Assembly: GCA_016291495.1 (NCBI GenBank)
Contig: JAEEXI010000004.1
Coordinates: forward strand, 173,316-237,315
Direction: 5' to 3'
DNA length: 64,000 nt
DNA from: Prevotella sp.
GTDB lineage: Bacteria; Bacteroidota; Bacteroidia; Bacteroidales; Bacteroidaceae
In this document: positions 24,577 to 32,266 of the stretch, piece by piece
How the letters are laid out: the number at the start of each line of letters is the position of its first letter
Position numbering within the stretch: the first letter of the stretch is position 1
Made by a program: the position numbers and the translations under genes
Notes under the pieces: model-generated
Told to the model about the DNA's origin: nothing
What the model saw: the letters and a program-made list of their open reading frames with translations, nothing else
Database searches by the model: none

Positions 24577-25121
24577 AGCAGTTCCTCGATTTGCTTGGCG
24601 ATATTCTCAATCTTCTCAGTGGGTTCGAAACGTGCAACAACCTGTCCCTTCTTGTTGATAAGGAACTTCGTGAAGTTCCACTGGATATCTGAGCTCTCTT
24701 TGTAATTGGGGTTGGCTTTTGACAGCATGTCGTCAAGAATATGGGCTATGGGGTGTTCCATGTCCCAACCGGCAAAGCCTTTCTGCTCTGTTAGGAACTT
24801 AAACAGAGGTTCAGCATCTTCACCATTCACCTTCACCTTCTTGAAGCGAGGGAATTCTGTACCGAAGTTCAGTTTGCAAAATTCATGAATCGACTCGTCA
24901 GTGCCGGGAGCCTGTTGTCCAAACTGGTTGCATGGGAAGTCCAGAATCTCAAAGCCCTGACTATGGTATTTTTTGTATAGAGCCTCCAATTCCTCATACT
25001 GAGGAGTGAACCCGCATTTTGTTGCAGTGTTGACAATCAGCAAGACCTCATTAGCGTACTCTTTCAGGGAAACGTCCGCACCCTTTCTGTCTTTGACAGA
25101 GAAATCATAAATTGTTTTCAT
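24573..25121 (-). CDS. Glutathione peroxidase family thiol peroxidase
   Basis: 182 residues from the ATG at 25119-25121 (MKTIYDFSVKD). The peroxidatic residue is cysteine (Cys36 in NTATKCGFTP), not selenocysteine; the catalytic partners are visible in FPCNQFGQQ (about 62-70) and WNFTKFLI (about 143). Enzymes of this type in bacteria usually take electrons from thioredoxin rather than glutathione, which agrees with the 4-nt overlap with trxB. It detoxifies hydroperoxides in the cytoplasm. The longer upstream frame would start inside the promoter region and was not used. Confidence 0.93.
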   Translation of the reverse strand: MKTIYDFSVKDRKGADVSLKEYANEVLLIVNTATKCGFTPQYEELEALYKKYHSQGFEILDFPCNQFGQQAPGTDESIHEFCKLNFGTEFPRFKKVKVNGEDAEPLFKFLTEQKGFAGWDMEHPIAHILDDMLSKANPNYKESSDIQWNFTKFLINKKGQVVARFEPTEKIENIAKQIEELL

Positions 25122-25155
25122 AAATGTTATTTGTGTCAGTAATAATAATTCGTTC

Positions 25156-25163
25156 CAAAGATA
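25156..25163 (-). promoter_or_regulatory. Promoter -7 box of the gpx-trxB operon
   Basis: Plus-strand CAAAGATA reads TATCTTTG on the minus strand, 34 nt before the gpx ATG. Confidence 0.75.
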
Positions 25164-25209
25164 CGAATAATCTGCGGCTTGACCAAATGTTTTAGGATTT
25201 TTTGTATAC

Positions 25210-25257
25210 AAAAAAGGTGCTCTCCTGGCATATGCAACTACCGAGGGGCACCTTTTT
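25210..25257 (-). terminator. Terminator of rpmE2
   Basis: AAAAAGGTGC ... GGCACCTTTTT forms a long stem around a loop of about 26 nt downstream of rpmE2, with T-tracts on either strand. Confidence 0.75.
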
Positions 25258-25279
25258 ATACTGTTACTGTGGAAATATC

Positions 25280-25534
25280 TTATTTCTTCGCAGCCTTACC
25301 GTAGCGGCTCATGAACTTATCTACGCGACCTGCAGTATCCACGAGTTTGCTCTTACCAGTATAGAATGGGTGAGAGGTGCTCGAGATTTCGATTTTAACC
25401 ACTGGGTAAGTTTCGCCTTCGAATTCTACGGTGTCATTCGTCTTAGCGGTAGAACGCGAAAGGAACATATCGCCGTTGGACATGTCCTTGAACACGACGG
25501 GGCGATAGTTTTCTGGATGAATACCTTTTTTCAT
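25280..25534 (-). CDS. rpmE2: 50S ribosomal protein L31 type B
   Basis: 84-residue ribosomal protein that contributes to the bridge between subunits. The sequence begins [17 protein letters not shown] and contains [10 protein letters not shown], the typical [16 protein letters not shown] and ends in KFMSRYG. No CxxC zinc ribbon is present, which defines the zinc-independent type B form. Monocistronic, with promoter at 25586-25593 and the long-loop terminator at 25210-25257. Confidence 0.96.
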   Translation of the reverse strand: MKKGIHPENYRPVVFKDMSNGDMFLSRSTAKTNDTVEFEGETYPVVKIEISSTSHPFYTGKSKLVDTAGRVDKFMSRYGKAAKK

Positions 25535-25585
25535 TTTGATTGTTACTTATTTATTATTATTTGATAATTGCGCATAAAGCGGGTG

Positions 25586-25593
25586 CAAAGGTA
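25586..25593 (-). promoter_or_regulatory. Promoter -7 box of rpmE2
   Basis: Plus-strand CAAAGGTA reads TACCTTTG on the minus strand, giving a leader of about 45 nt. Confidence 0.75.
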
Positions 25594-25665
25594 CGAAGAT
25601 TTTCCCATATTGCAAAATTTTTGGATGTTTTTTTGTTTTCTCTCTTTATTCTCATTTTATTTGTT

Positions 25666-25673
25666 TATCTTCG
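25666..25673 (+). promoter_or_regulatory. Promoter -7 box of udk (variant)
   Basis: TATCTTCG, one base off the TAnnTTTG consensus, 23 nt before the ATG at 25697. Confidence 0.55.
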
Positions 25674-25696
25674 CAACCAATAAAACACTATTAGCG

Positions 25697-26311
25697 ATGA
25701 CGATTATAGGTATTGCTGGCGGAACAGGTTCTGGAAAGACCACCGTCGTGAAGAAAATTGCTCAGACACTGCCTTCCCACTGTGTGGCGATAGTCCCTCT
25801 GGACTCGTATTATAACGATACAACCGCTCTTACGGATGAAGAGCGCCGTGCTATCAATTTCGACCATCCGGATGCCTTTGACTGGAAATTACTGACCGAG
25901 CAGATCCGGATGCTGAAGAGCGGACAGCCTATTGAGCAGCCCACCTACTCGTATGTGTTGTCCAATCGTCTGCCAGAAACGGTGCATGTAGAGCCTAAGC
26001 CAGTTATTATCTTAGAAGGAATTATGACGCTGCACTACAAGAAGTTGCGTGACATGATGGATTTAAAGATATTCGTGGAAACAGATGCTGATGTCCGTCT
26101 TATCCGTAATATCCGACGTGATGTAGTAGAGCGCGGACGTACTGTGGATATGGTTCTAGACCGTTACGAGAAAATTCTCAAACCTATGCACGATCAGTTT
26201 ATTGAGCCAACCAAGAAATATGCCGATCTGATTATTCCTTGGGGGAAGGAAAACAAGACCGGCATCCATATTCTCAAGACCTATATAGAAGGGATTGTCA
26301 CGAATGTGTGA
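25697..26311 (+). CDS. udk: Uridine kinase
   Basis: Phosphorylates uridine and cytidine to the monophosphates in pyrimidine salvage. From the ATG at 25697 (MTIIGIAGGTGSGKTT) the protein has 204 residues with the P-loop at 8-16, PLDSYYND, the nucleoside-binding NFDHPDAFDW and RRDVVERGRT further on. The upstream in-frame extension is hydrophobic and precedes the promoter, so it was rejected. Its last 14 nt overlap the end of the convergent HdeD-like gene. Confidence 0.93.
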   Translation: MTIIGIAGGTGSGKTTVVKKIAQTLPSHCVAIVPLDSYYNDTTALTDEERRAINFDHPDAFDWKLLTEQIRMLKSGQPIEQPTYSYVLSNRLPETVHVEPKPVIILEGIMTLHYKKLRDMMDLKIFVETDADVRLIRNIRRDVVERGRTVDMVLDRYEKILKPMHDQFIEPTKKYADLIIPWGKENKTGIHILKTYIEGIVTNV

Positions 26312-26960
26312 TTTCCGTAGGGTTTGAAGTGTTCTCTACCACTTCCTCAGCTTCAATCCATTTGTCAGACGACTCTTGCTCTTGTTGACGCTTGAGGCGT
26401 TTGCGCAGACTATATACCATCACGGAATTGATGATTTCCGTGACACCGTATACCAGCATACACCATCCTAAGATGATGAGTGGCAATTCCGCACTCTCCA
26501 TCGGTTTGACAAATACAAATACCCCCACAGCCAACAATACCAGAGGAGCCACCCAGAAAAAACATCCGATGGAACCAAAGCGGCGAGCCATGATGAGAAC
26601 TACTAATTGGTTGATACTACCTAAGATGATCATGGCTCCGAGGATATACATAAGCCAACGTATAAACATATCAGGGCTTATCAGGAGTGTCAAACCAAGG
26701 ATGACACTGCCTATACCAACTATCGGGAAGGTAGGTTGACTACCGCTGATGATATTGCCTTCATTGTCGGTGATGGTGTACTCGCCTGCATGTCGGCTGG
26801 CATTCCAGTATGAGATGAGGGCGATGATACCGGATAACAGGAATAATGTGCCGATAGCCATCGTCAGCCAAGTGACAGAGTTATCTGGATATTTCAGCAG
26901 TAAAATACCGATGATAATTGAACAAATAGCGCGAAAAAAGGAACTTTGAAGTATTTTCAT
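26298..26960 (-). CDS. HdeD/DUF308-type integral membrane protein
   Basis: 220 residues with about six hydrophobic segments in two similar halves (e.g. ICSIIIGILLLKYPDNSVTW with TMAIGTLFLLSGIIALISYW; GSVILGLTLLISPDMFIRWL with MYILGAMIILGSINQLVVLI; PLVLLAVGVFVFVKP with LPLIILGWCMLVYGVTEIIN). The repeated pattern of hydrophobic helices ending in small residues is characteristic of the HdeD/DUF308 family; E. coli HdeD is an acid-resistance membrane protein, but most members are uncharacterised. The C-terminal 40 residues are charged and cytoplasmic. It diverges from the phosphatase gene and overlaps udk by 14 nt at its end. Confidence 0.82.
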   Translation of the reverse strand: MKILQSSFFRAICSIIIGILLLKYPDNSVTWLTMAIGTLFLLSGIIALISYWNASRHAGEYTITDNEGNIISGSQPTFPIVGIGSVILGLTLLISPDMFIRWLMYILGAMIILGSINQLVVLIMARRFGSIGCFFWVAPLVLLAVGVFVFVKPMESAELPLIILGWCMLVYGVTEIINSVMVYSLRKRLKRQQEQESSDKWIEAEEVVENTSNPTEITHS

Positions 26961-26985
26961 GTCTTTTCTTATTGAATTATTGATG

Positions 26986-26993
26986 CAAAGATA
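26986..26993 (-). promoter_or_regulatory. Promoter -7 box of the HdeD-like gene
   Basis: Plus-strand CAAAGATA reads TATCTTTG on the minus strand, 25 nt before the ATG. Confidence 0.7.
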
Positions 26994-27014
26994 CAGATTT
27001 ATTTTTAAATTGTG

Positions 27015-27022
27015 TAACTTTG
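27015..27022 (+). promoter_or_regulatory. Promoter -7 box of the histidine phosphatase gene
   Basis: TAACTTTG ends 5 nt before the ATG at 27028, so the transcript is nearly leaderless or starts at a later ATG. Confidence 0.65.
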
Positions 27023-27027
27023 CAGGA

Positions 27028-27612
27028 ATGAAATTGACAACAATCTTTTTAGTTCGTCATGGAGAGACGGTGGATAATGCCCGTCAAATCATGCAGGGAC
27101 AGACACAAGGTGAACTTAACGAACAGGGTCGGAAACAGGCTCAGCAGGTAGCAGAACGCCTTTCTGCAGAGGAAGTTGATGCTGTGGTCGCCAGTGATCT
27201 ACGCCGTGCCATACAGACGGCAGAGATAATTGCTAAGCCTCATGGACTGCAGGTGGTGACGACTCCTTTATTGCGAGAGCGTGATTGGGGTAGTTTTACA
27301 GGTCGCTTCATTCCTGATTTGCGGGGAGAAACCTGGCCAGATGACATTGAGAGTGAGGATGCCTTGTTGAAAAGGGCTCAGGATTTTCTGCAAAAAATGA
27401 CAGCCACCTACGAAGGAAAACGAGTGGTGGCTGTCGGACACGGTATTATCAATAAAGCGATACTAGCCGTTTATGCATCATGTACCATGAAGGAAGTGCA
27501 ACGGATGATGAATGCTGAAGTACGCATCTTAACGACGTCCTCCGTAGCTATGGCCTCCTCCAGAGCTGCGTCCGCTTCCTCCGGAGTGACCACCGTTGCC
27601 TCTGCTGAATGA
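27028..27612 (+). CDS. Histidine phosphatase (phosphoglycerate mutase-like) with a repeat-derived tail
   Basis: 194 residues. The catalytic motif is LVRHGETVDN (His11), with RRAIQTAEI, the acid residue in RERDWGSFTG and the second histidine in VVAVGHGIIN (about 140). This is the broad branch of cofactor-independent-looking GpmB/CobC-type phosphatases; the substrate is not known. After EVRIL the last 27 residues or so are a simple Ala/Ser/Thr-rich string (SSVAMASSRAASASSG) encoded by DNA that is also the 3' coding end of the convergent repeat protein (84-nt overlap). That tail does not belong to the family fold and looks like an accidental extension. Confidence 0.85.
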   Translation: MKLTTIFLVRHGETVDNARQIMQGQTQGELNEQGRKQAQQVAERLSAEEVDAVVASDLRRAIQTAEIIAKPHGLQVVTTPLLRERDWGSFTGRFIPDLRGETWPDDIESEDALLKRAQDFLQKMTATYEGKRVVAVGHGIINKAILAVYASCTMKEVQRMMNAEVRILTTSSVAMASSRAASASSGVTTVASAE

Positions 27613-28497
27613 GCCTCCGCTATTGCCTCTGCTGAATGATCCACCACTATTGCCTCTGCTGAACGAACCGCCATTATTACTTCTTCCGAATGAACCTCCG
27701 CTGTTTCCCCTGTTGAAGGAACCACGTTCTGTATTGCGACTTCTTTCATAGCCACCATGGTCGTTTCTGGGACGAGTATTCTCGTGATTGCGGTTCACGT
27801 CCCTATTAGGGCGATTTTCATGGTTGCCACGATTTATGTCCCTGTTGGGGCGGTTTTCATGATTACCGCGGTTCCAGTCACGATGGTGATTATTCTCATG
27901 ACGGCGGTTGATGTCGCGATGATTCACCGTAGTACGCGTTGAACTGTGACGGACAGCGTTAATATGGTGGTGGCGATAGTCTCCACGATTCCAACCATCG
28001 CGCATACCGAAATGGTTATTGTGATGACGGATGTAATGGTCACGACGGCCATGATACCAGCTATGCCCTGTCACGTGCCAAGCATGTCCCCCACGATAAG
28101 AGGCGTAGAATACTGGCCGGCCGTAGTAGAAATAGTCACGATGTGGATAGCGGGCATAGATGCCGAAGTGCCAGAAACCGTCTGCCCAGTAGAGGGGACG
28201 GTAGAAATAGGTGGCTGCACGGAAGGCACTCAACTGCCAGTCGAGCAGGATATAGCTCAAATCGAGGTTACGGCGCTCCCAGTAGGTGCCATAGACATCG
28301 TCGTAGCTGGTTACACCCATGAGGTAGTCGAGATTGATCTCGTAGCATGCCTCATACTGTTCTTCTGTCAGGTTCAGTTCGTAAGCCATCTTGTCAGTCA
28401 GGAAGAGGGCCTCGTTGCGAGCCTGCTCGTAGCTCATTGCCTTGCCCGTTGCTGCGATTGTCAGCATTGCTACCAGGGCTATCATCATCTTCTTCAT
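27529..28497 (-). CDS. Secreted repeat-rich protein (His/Asn/Arg then Gly/Ser), unknown function
   Basis: 322 residues from the ATG at 28495-28497. Signal peptide about 1-21 (MIALVAMLTIAATGKAMS). Residues about 22-95 form a small helical domain (EQARNEALFLTDKMAYELNL; EEQYEACYEINLDYL) found in Bacteroidota secreted proteins. A Tyr/His-rich middle (GHAWHVTGHSWYHGRRDHY) is followed by 13-residue repeats (RGNHENRPNRDIN) and then 9-residue repeats (GNSGGSFSR) to the end. The DNA behind them is tandemly repeated (39-nt and 27-nt units). A role in the envelope or metal binding through the many histidines is possible but only a guess. Its 3' end overlaps the phosphatase gene. Confidence 0.82.
   Translation of the reverse strand: MKKMMIALVAMLTIAATGKAMSYEQARNEALFLTDKMAYELNLTEEQYEACYEINLDYLMGVTSYDDVYGTYWERRNLDLSYILLDWQLSAFRAATYFYRPLYWADGFWHFGIYARYPHRDYFYYGRPVFYASYRGGHAWHVTGHSWYHGRRDHYIRHHNNHFGMRDGWNRGDYRHHHINAVRHSSTRTTVNHRDINRRHENNHHRDWNRGNHENRPNRDINRGNHENRPNRDVNRNHENTRPRNDHGGYERSRNTERGSFNRGNSGGSFGRSNNGGSFSRGNSGGSFSRGNSGGSFSRGNGGHSGGSGRSSGGGHSYGGRR
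27597..27731. repeat. 27-nt tandem repeat (5 copies)
   Basis: Units at 27597, 27624, 27651, 27678 and 27705 encode the GNSGGSFSR repeats of the secreted protein. The first three are nearly identical; the last two are diverged. Confidence 0.9.
27791..27868. repeat. 39-nt tandem repeat (2 copies)
   Basis: Units at 27791-27829 and 27830-27868 encode the 13-residue NRGNHENRPNRD repeats; a third, weaker relative follows. Confidence 0.85.
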
Positions 28498-28545
28498 AGT
28501 CGTATATTTTAAATGGTTTGACATGTTGTTTACTGTTTTCATTGG

Positions 28546-28553
28546 CAAAAGTA
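28546..28553 (-). promoter_or_regulatory. Promoter -7 box of the secreted repeat protein
   Basis: Plus-strand CAAAAGTA reads TACTTTTG on the minus strand, 48 nt before the chosen ATG. Confidence 0.65.
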
Positions 28554-28661
28554 GAAAGAAAATAGGGCATAAGAAAAGGATTTCCCCTAAACTGTGTGGG
28601 GGAAATCCCTATATCTTTTTAATATGTTAAGAATAAAGAAGTAGTGGGTGAGGGGTAAGTG

Positions 28662-29051
28662 TTAATACTTATCGAAGCTCCAGTGTTGTTGTTCTTTACT
28701 CAGAATCAGCCTGTCACCATCCATTGATTCTATCTTGACACGGATATTCTTGAAGGGTTTGAAGCCAAACGACTCTTCTACCATGAGGGTGTCGGAAAGA
28801 ACTTCTTTGATGGAATAGCATTGGATGAAGAGGCTGTCGCCAACGTGTTGGAAGTTTCCGAATACCTCTCCTTCGTTGATACCACGAAAAGAAGCAATAG
28901 AACCAGAGAAATAAAGATAACGGGTATCAGAACCACTCATGCGCCACTGTCCCAGTAAGTCGCCAGCCTCATTACCTTCCTGACAGGAGGAGAGAGTGCC
29001 AGCAGCCAAAAGCCAACAGCTAACAGCTATATATTTAAAGAATCTTACCAT
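28662..29051 (-). CDS. Small lipoprotein, unknown function
   Basis: 129 residues from the ATG at 29049-29051. Lipoprotein signal with lipobox LSSC (Cys23), then a compact domain with LGQWRMSGSDTRYLYFSGSI, FGNFQHVGDSLFIQCYSI and a C-terminal RLILSKEQQHWSFDKY. The pattern of a Trp after a short beta strand and a final SFxKY resembles lipocalin-like Bacteroidota lipoproteins, but I do not recognise a defined family. Most of the signal peptide is encoded by a 7-nt-period microrepeat (28996-29030). The start overlaps the end of wzi by 17 nt, so it is the last gene of the wzi operon. Confidence 0.75.
   Translation of the reverse strand: MVRFFKYIAVSCWLLAAGTLSSCQEGNEAGDLLGQWRMSGSDTRYLYFSGSIASFRGINEGEVFGNFQHVGDSLFIQCYSIKEVLSDTLMVEESFGFKPFKNIRVKIESMDGDRLILSKEQQHWSFDKY
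28996..29030. repeat. 7-nt-period microrepeat encoding a lipoprotein signal peptide
   Basis: On the coding (minus) strand TAGCTGT, TAGCTGT, TGGCTTT, TGGCTGC, TGGCACT run in exact 7-nt register and encode IAVSCWLLAAGT, the hydrophobic core of the signal peptide. Confidence 0.8.
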
Positions 29052-30534
29052 GGAATTTGATTTTGAAGTTAAACGTAGAGTTGTCGCCATAGATGTTCCC
29101 CTTGTCGAAGGCGTATGCCGCAGAGAACTGCCAAGGGCCTAACTGGTAGATGCCTTGAAACATGGCATCGAAAGAGTGATGTTTCTTTGCCAGAGGAAGG
29201 GAATAGGTTCCCAATCCTTCTTGGTAGGAGCCTTTGACCAGATATGACAGATGGTCAGTAATCTCTCCGTTGATGCCCACATGCCACGCCTTCACGCGGT
29301 TGTCGCGGAATCCGTTATATCCATCCTTATTATAAATAGGTGAAGGGATGAGTGCATTACCAGGCGTCATGCCATAATGCGTGTAACTGCCATAGAAGTT
29401 ATGGTTGTAATAGTTATCATTACCTGTCACAAGGTCTGTAATCTGACTGCGGATAGGTTCTGGGTAGTCACCGCTGTCCCAATGAATAGGACCAGACTGG
29501 TTGGTAGTCTGAAAATATTCGAATACAGCCCCCCTCACATATTGTTTGCCAGGTGTCTTGTTGGTATATTGCAGTCCCCACAGTCCGTCCCAGCCATTGC
29601 CTTTTCGTATGCCAGAACCATCTTCAAACGGGTTGTCGAGATATGCTTGTACCTGATGGTGCTGGTTGATGTTCCATCCAATCTGATAGGTCATCACCCC
29701 GATATGGTTGCCATACACCCAGTCTTCCATTGCCCCATTCTCATAATACTGGCTGTCTCCTGTTGGAAGAATGGCTCTCCAAAAGGCTTTAAGGTTGGCA
29801 GGCTTCTTTTTGGCGGTAAGCACTCCTTCCTCATAACTATAACTGGTACCCCCAAATTGTACGGCATGTTCAATTCCCACGGTAACGAAGATGCGCTTGG
29901 TCGGGTTACTACGGAAGTAAAGATGTTTCTGGTGATAATATGCCCCAGTAGCATACATGTAATTGATATCGTTGTTGTAGAAAATATCCTCACGATAGCC
30001 ACTGTCCATAAACTTTCCGTAGCCGAAATCAAAGTTCATCTGCAACCACCCCTTGGTGTATGGAACTGTCCAGAAACCATTGGTGCCGATGTGTATCTGT
30101 GGGATAGGTTTGGCATTGGTTCCCTTCACGAAAGAACCGCTGGAGAGCAGTTCATCCCGTACTACGGGTTTCTCCTCCCGACTGCCTACCTCCAGGAAAA
30201 AGTTCTTCCAGCTCAGGTTGGCATAGCATTGCTGCAGGTATACCTTATGATTGGCATGTACAGAGCCTATCACGTCAACTGCTCCAGACAGAGTCAGGTT
30301 CTTATTAAAGGCGTGTTCAACCTGGATGGCTCCTCGCAGATAAGCGGTGTTGGCACGTGTCCCCAATACATGATGACGGTTGGTGGATAGCTGGAACGCA
30401 GTGAAGTCGCCAGTACCAACAGCAGCCTCTGTCGACAAGTCGTAGCTGATATGTGTCGACAGCGTGTCCTGCGCTCTGGTGATGGAAAGGGGCAAGAGAC
30501 TGGCGGAAAGGAATAGGATAAACTTATAATTCAT
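29035..30534 (-). CDS. wzi: Capsule assembly protein Wzi-like outer-membrane protein
   Basis: 499 residues with a signal peptide (about 1-21, FLSASLLPLSITRAQ). The rest is a beta-barrel-type sequence of alternating aromatic strands, ending in FNFKIKFHGKIL. Segments such as QLSTNRHHVLGTRANTAYLR, ANLSWKNFFLEVGSREEK, WLQMNFDFGYGKFMDSGY and HIGVMTYQIGWNINQHHQVQ match the capsule assembly Wzi family, in which the barrel and its periplasmic helices help to hold capsule on the cell surface. Its position downstream of two phosphoglycosyl transferases supports that role. The gap to the preceding gene is 3 nt and the downstream lipoprotein overlaps by 17 nt. Confidence 0.88.
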   Translation of the reverse strand: MNYKFILFLSASLLPLSITRAQDTLSTHISYDLSTEAAVGTGDFTAFQLSTNRHHVLGTRANTAYLRGAIQVEHAFNKNLTLSGAVDVIGSVHANHKVYLQQCYANLSWKNFFLEVGSREEKPVVRDELLSSGSFVKGTNAKPIPQIHIGTNGFWTVPYTKGWLQMNFDFGYGKFMDSGYREDIFYNNDINYMYATGAYYHQKHLYFRSNPTKRIFVTVGIEHAVQFGGTSYSYEEGVLTAKKKPANLKAFWRAILPTGDSQYYENGAMEDWVYGNHIGVMTYQIGWNINQHHQVQAYLDNPFEDGSGIRKGNGWDGLWGLQYTNKTPGKQYVRGAVFEYFQTTNQSGPIHWDSGDYPEPIRSQITDLVTGNDNYYNHNFYGSYTHYGMTPGNALIPSPIYNKDGYNGFRDNRVKAWHVGINGEITDHLSYLVKGSYQEGLGTYSLPLAKKHHSFDAMFQGIYQLGPWQFSAAYAFDKGNIYGDNSTFNFKIKFHGKIL

Positions 30535-30537
30535 AAA

Positions 30538-31107
30538 TTAGAATATTTTCCCTAAAACGATATTTGTGAAAGTCTGCCAGAGAATATTGGCATCCATCAA
30601 CAACGACCGATGTTTCAGATAATACAGGTCCATTTCCAGACGTTTGAGCATCTTTTCCATAGTATCCGTATAGCCATTGTACAGGGTGGCATAGGATGTT
30701 ACTCCTGGACGGATCTGGTAGAGTTGCTCGTAGCGGCTGTCATGTTCCATAATCTGGTCGATATAGTATTTCCTCTCAGGGCGATAGCCGACAAACGACA
30801 TATCGCCTTTGAGGACATTCCATAGTTGGGGCAGTTCGTCCAGATGGTGGTTACGCAGGAACTTACCGATTTTGGTTAGTCGGGGGTCATTCTCCAACTG
30901 GAGCAATTGTTCACCTTCCTCTTCCGCATCAGCCACCATACTGCGGAATTTATAGATATAGAAAGGACGTCCTCCTAATCCGATACGCTCCTGTTTGTAG
31001 ATTGCATCTCCGCCACTTAGCTTAATGGAAAGATAGCAAAGCAATATAAGTGGCATGAAGAGAATCAGGCAACTTACCGATAGGAGGATATCGAGACAGC
31101 GTTTCAT
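30538..31107 (-). CDS. Small monotopic phosphoglycosyl transferase (sugar-1-phosphate to undecaprenyl phosphate)
   Basis: 189 residues, i.e. only the catalytic domain of the WbaP/WcaJ superfamily, as in the short PglC-type enzymes. One hydrophobic re-entrant N-terminal helix ([19 protein letters not shown]) is followed by [20 protein letters not shown], the Asp-Glu catalytic region ([10 protein letters not shown]), [12 protein letters not shown] and the family motif [20 protein letters not shown] with RPER. It attaches the first sugar phosphate to the lipid carrier. The start overlaps the upstream WecA-like gene by 4 nt. The sugar is not known, although a FlaA1-like enzyme in the first block could supply a diamino sugar. 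Confidence 0.92.
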   Translation of the reverse strand: MKRCLDILLSVSCLILFMPLILLCYLSIKLSGGDAIYKQERIGLGGRPFYIYKFRSMVADAEEEGEQLLQLENDPRLTKIGKFLRNHHLDELPQLWNVLKGDMSFVGYRPERKYYIDQIMEHDSRYEQLYQIRPGVTSYATLYNGYTDTMEKMLKRLEMDLYYLKHRSLLMDANILWQTFTNIVLGKIF

Positions 31108-32186
31108 TCTTCTGCTTTTATTTTCAGATTAATACATAGGTTGACGAAACAATAAAGCAGGATGTCAATGATGAAAATCCAAGTAGAAGAGAGAAATGTG
31201 TATAATCCGTAGTTTAGCATACAATAAACTAGGGACAATCCGAGAATGATAACCAGTGTCAGATGTTGGCTCATCCCGGCTTTCATCAGCTTGTGGTGGA
31301 TGTGGTTCTTGTCAGCATCAAATAGGGGCCTGTGGTGTAATAAACGATAACAGGTCACTCTGATGACGTCTGCAACAGGTACGAATACTAATGTCAATGG
31401 AACCAGTAAAGCTTCCGGACGTGTAGGCCAGATCGTGGTGTTTTCTGATGCACATTTGATAAAAAGGAATCCTAGGATAAAGCCTAACGACAGCGACCCA
31501 GAGTCGCCCATGAATATCTTGGTGTTACGTTCTGGTTTCCCAAACAAGTTGAAATAGAGGAAGGCAATCAGGGCTCCAATCATTCCTGCCGCTAAAATAG
31601 AGTAGGTATGGACGAACACATGATATTGCATGAAATATGCCAGGAATCCCATCAGTGCTATGATGGAGAGTCCTGCAGCCAAGCCGTCAATGCCGTCAAT
31701 CAAGTTAATGGCATTATCAATCAATACCATGATGAAGATGGTCAAAGGAATGCCAATGTAATAGGGAACTTCCCCAATGCCAAACAGCCCGTAGAGGTTG
31801 TTGATATAAAGCCCGCAAAAGGGCAATAGACATCCTGTCGCAATCTGTACTATGAACTTTGTGGGTGCCTTGAGACCCACTAAATCGTCCACAATGCCAG
31901 TAAGGTAAATGACCAGCAGGCCAATAAAGAATACTGCACTCCAGATATTGACAGACAGATTGTATTTGTCTGTAATAGGTACAAACATTAAGATGGCAGT
32001 AAAGGCTATCAGCATACTAGGAAAGAATGAGATTCCTCCCATCCGTGGGGTAGCATTCTTATGGACTTTCCGTTCATTGGGGATGTCGTAGAGTCTTTTT
32101 CGTTTGCAAAAATCAAGAATAAGCGGAGTAAAGACCACTCCACATACCAGACTTAAAAGAAATGCCACGAGTAGATATATCGTCAT
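31104..32186 (-). CDS. WecA/MraY-family polytopic phosphoglycosyl transferase
   Basis: 360 residues with about eleven membrane spans, expected to transfer a HexNAc-1-phosphate from UDP to undecaprenyl phosphate. Signatures: NERKVHKNATPRMGGISFFP, the metal-binding Asp pair in GIVDDLVGLKAPTKF, DNAINLIDGIDGLAAGLS, GDSGSLSLGF and the cytoplasmic loop with HHRPLFDADKNHIHHKL (HxHHH-like motif of the WecA group). It overlaps the monotopic enzyme by 4 nt and follows the DegT gene after an 80-nt AT-rich gap, so the minus-strand operon probably runs DegT, WecA-like, PglC-like, wzi, lipoprotein. Confidence 0.93.
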   Translation of the reverse strand: MTIYLLVAFLLSLVCGVVFTPLILDFCKRKRLYDIPNERKVHKNATPRMGGISFFPSMLIAFTAILMFVPITDKYNLSVNIWSAVFFIGLLVIYLTGIVDDLVGLKAPTKFIVQIATGCLLPFCGLYINNLYGLFGIGEVPYYIGIPLTIFIMVLIDNAINLIDGIDGLAAGLSIIALMGFLAYFMQYHVFVHTYSILAAGMIGALIAFLYFNLFGKPERNTKIFMGDSGSLSLGFILGFLFIKCASENTTIWPTRPEALLVPLTLVFVPVADVIRVTCYRLLHHRPLFDADKNHIHHKLMKAGMSQHLTLVIILGLSLVYCMLNYGLYTFLSSTWIFIIDILLYCFVNLCINLKIKAEE

Positions 32187-32266
32187 AAGCAGTTATGTCC
32201 TATTTATATATATATAACCGACAAATGGCTTCGATATTGTATGTGTCAGATAGTTTTTTTGTGTTA

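Noticed and set aside
24573..25121. Selenocysteine form of glutathione peroxidase
   Set aside because: The active-site codon encodes cysteine (KCGFT); no in-frame TGA is present.
29377..30390. Open frame of 337 codons antisense to wzi
   Set aside because: The wzi product is a convincing family member with signal peptide; the antisense frame has no domain or promoter.
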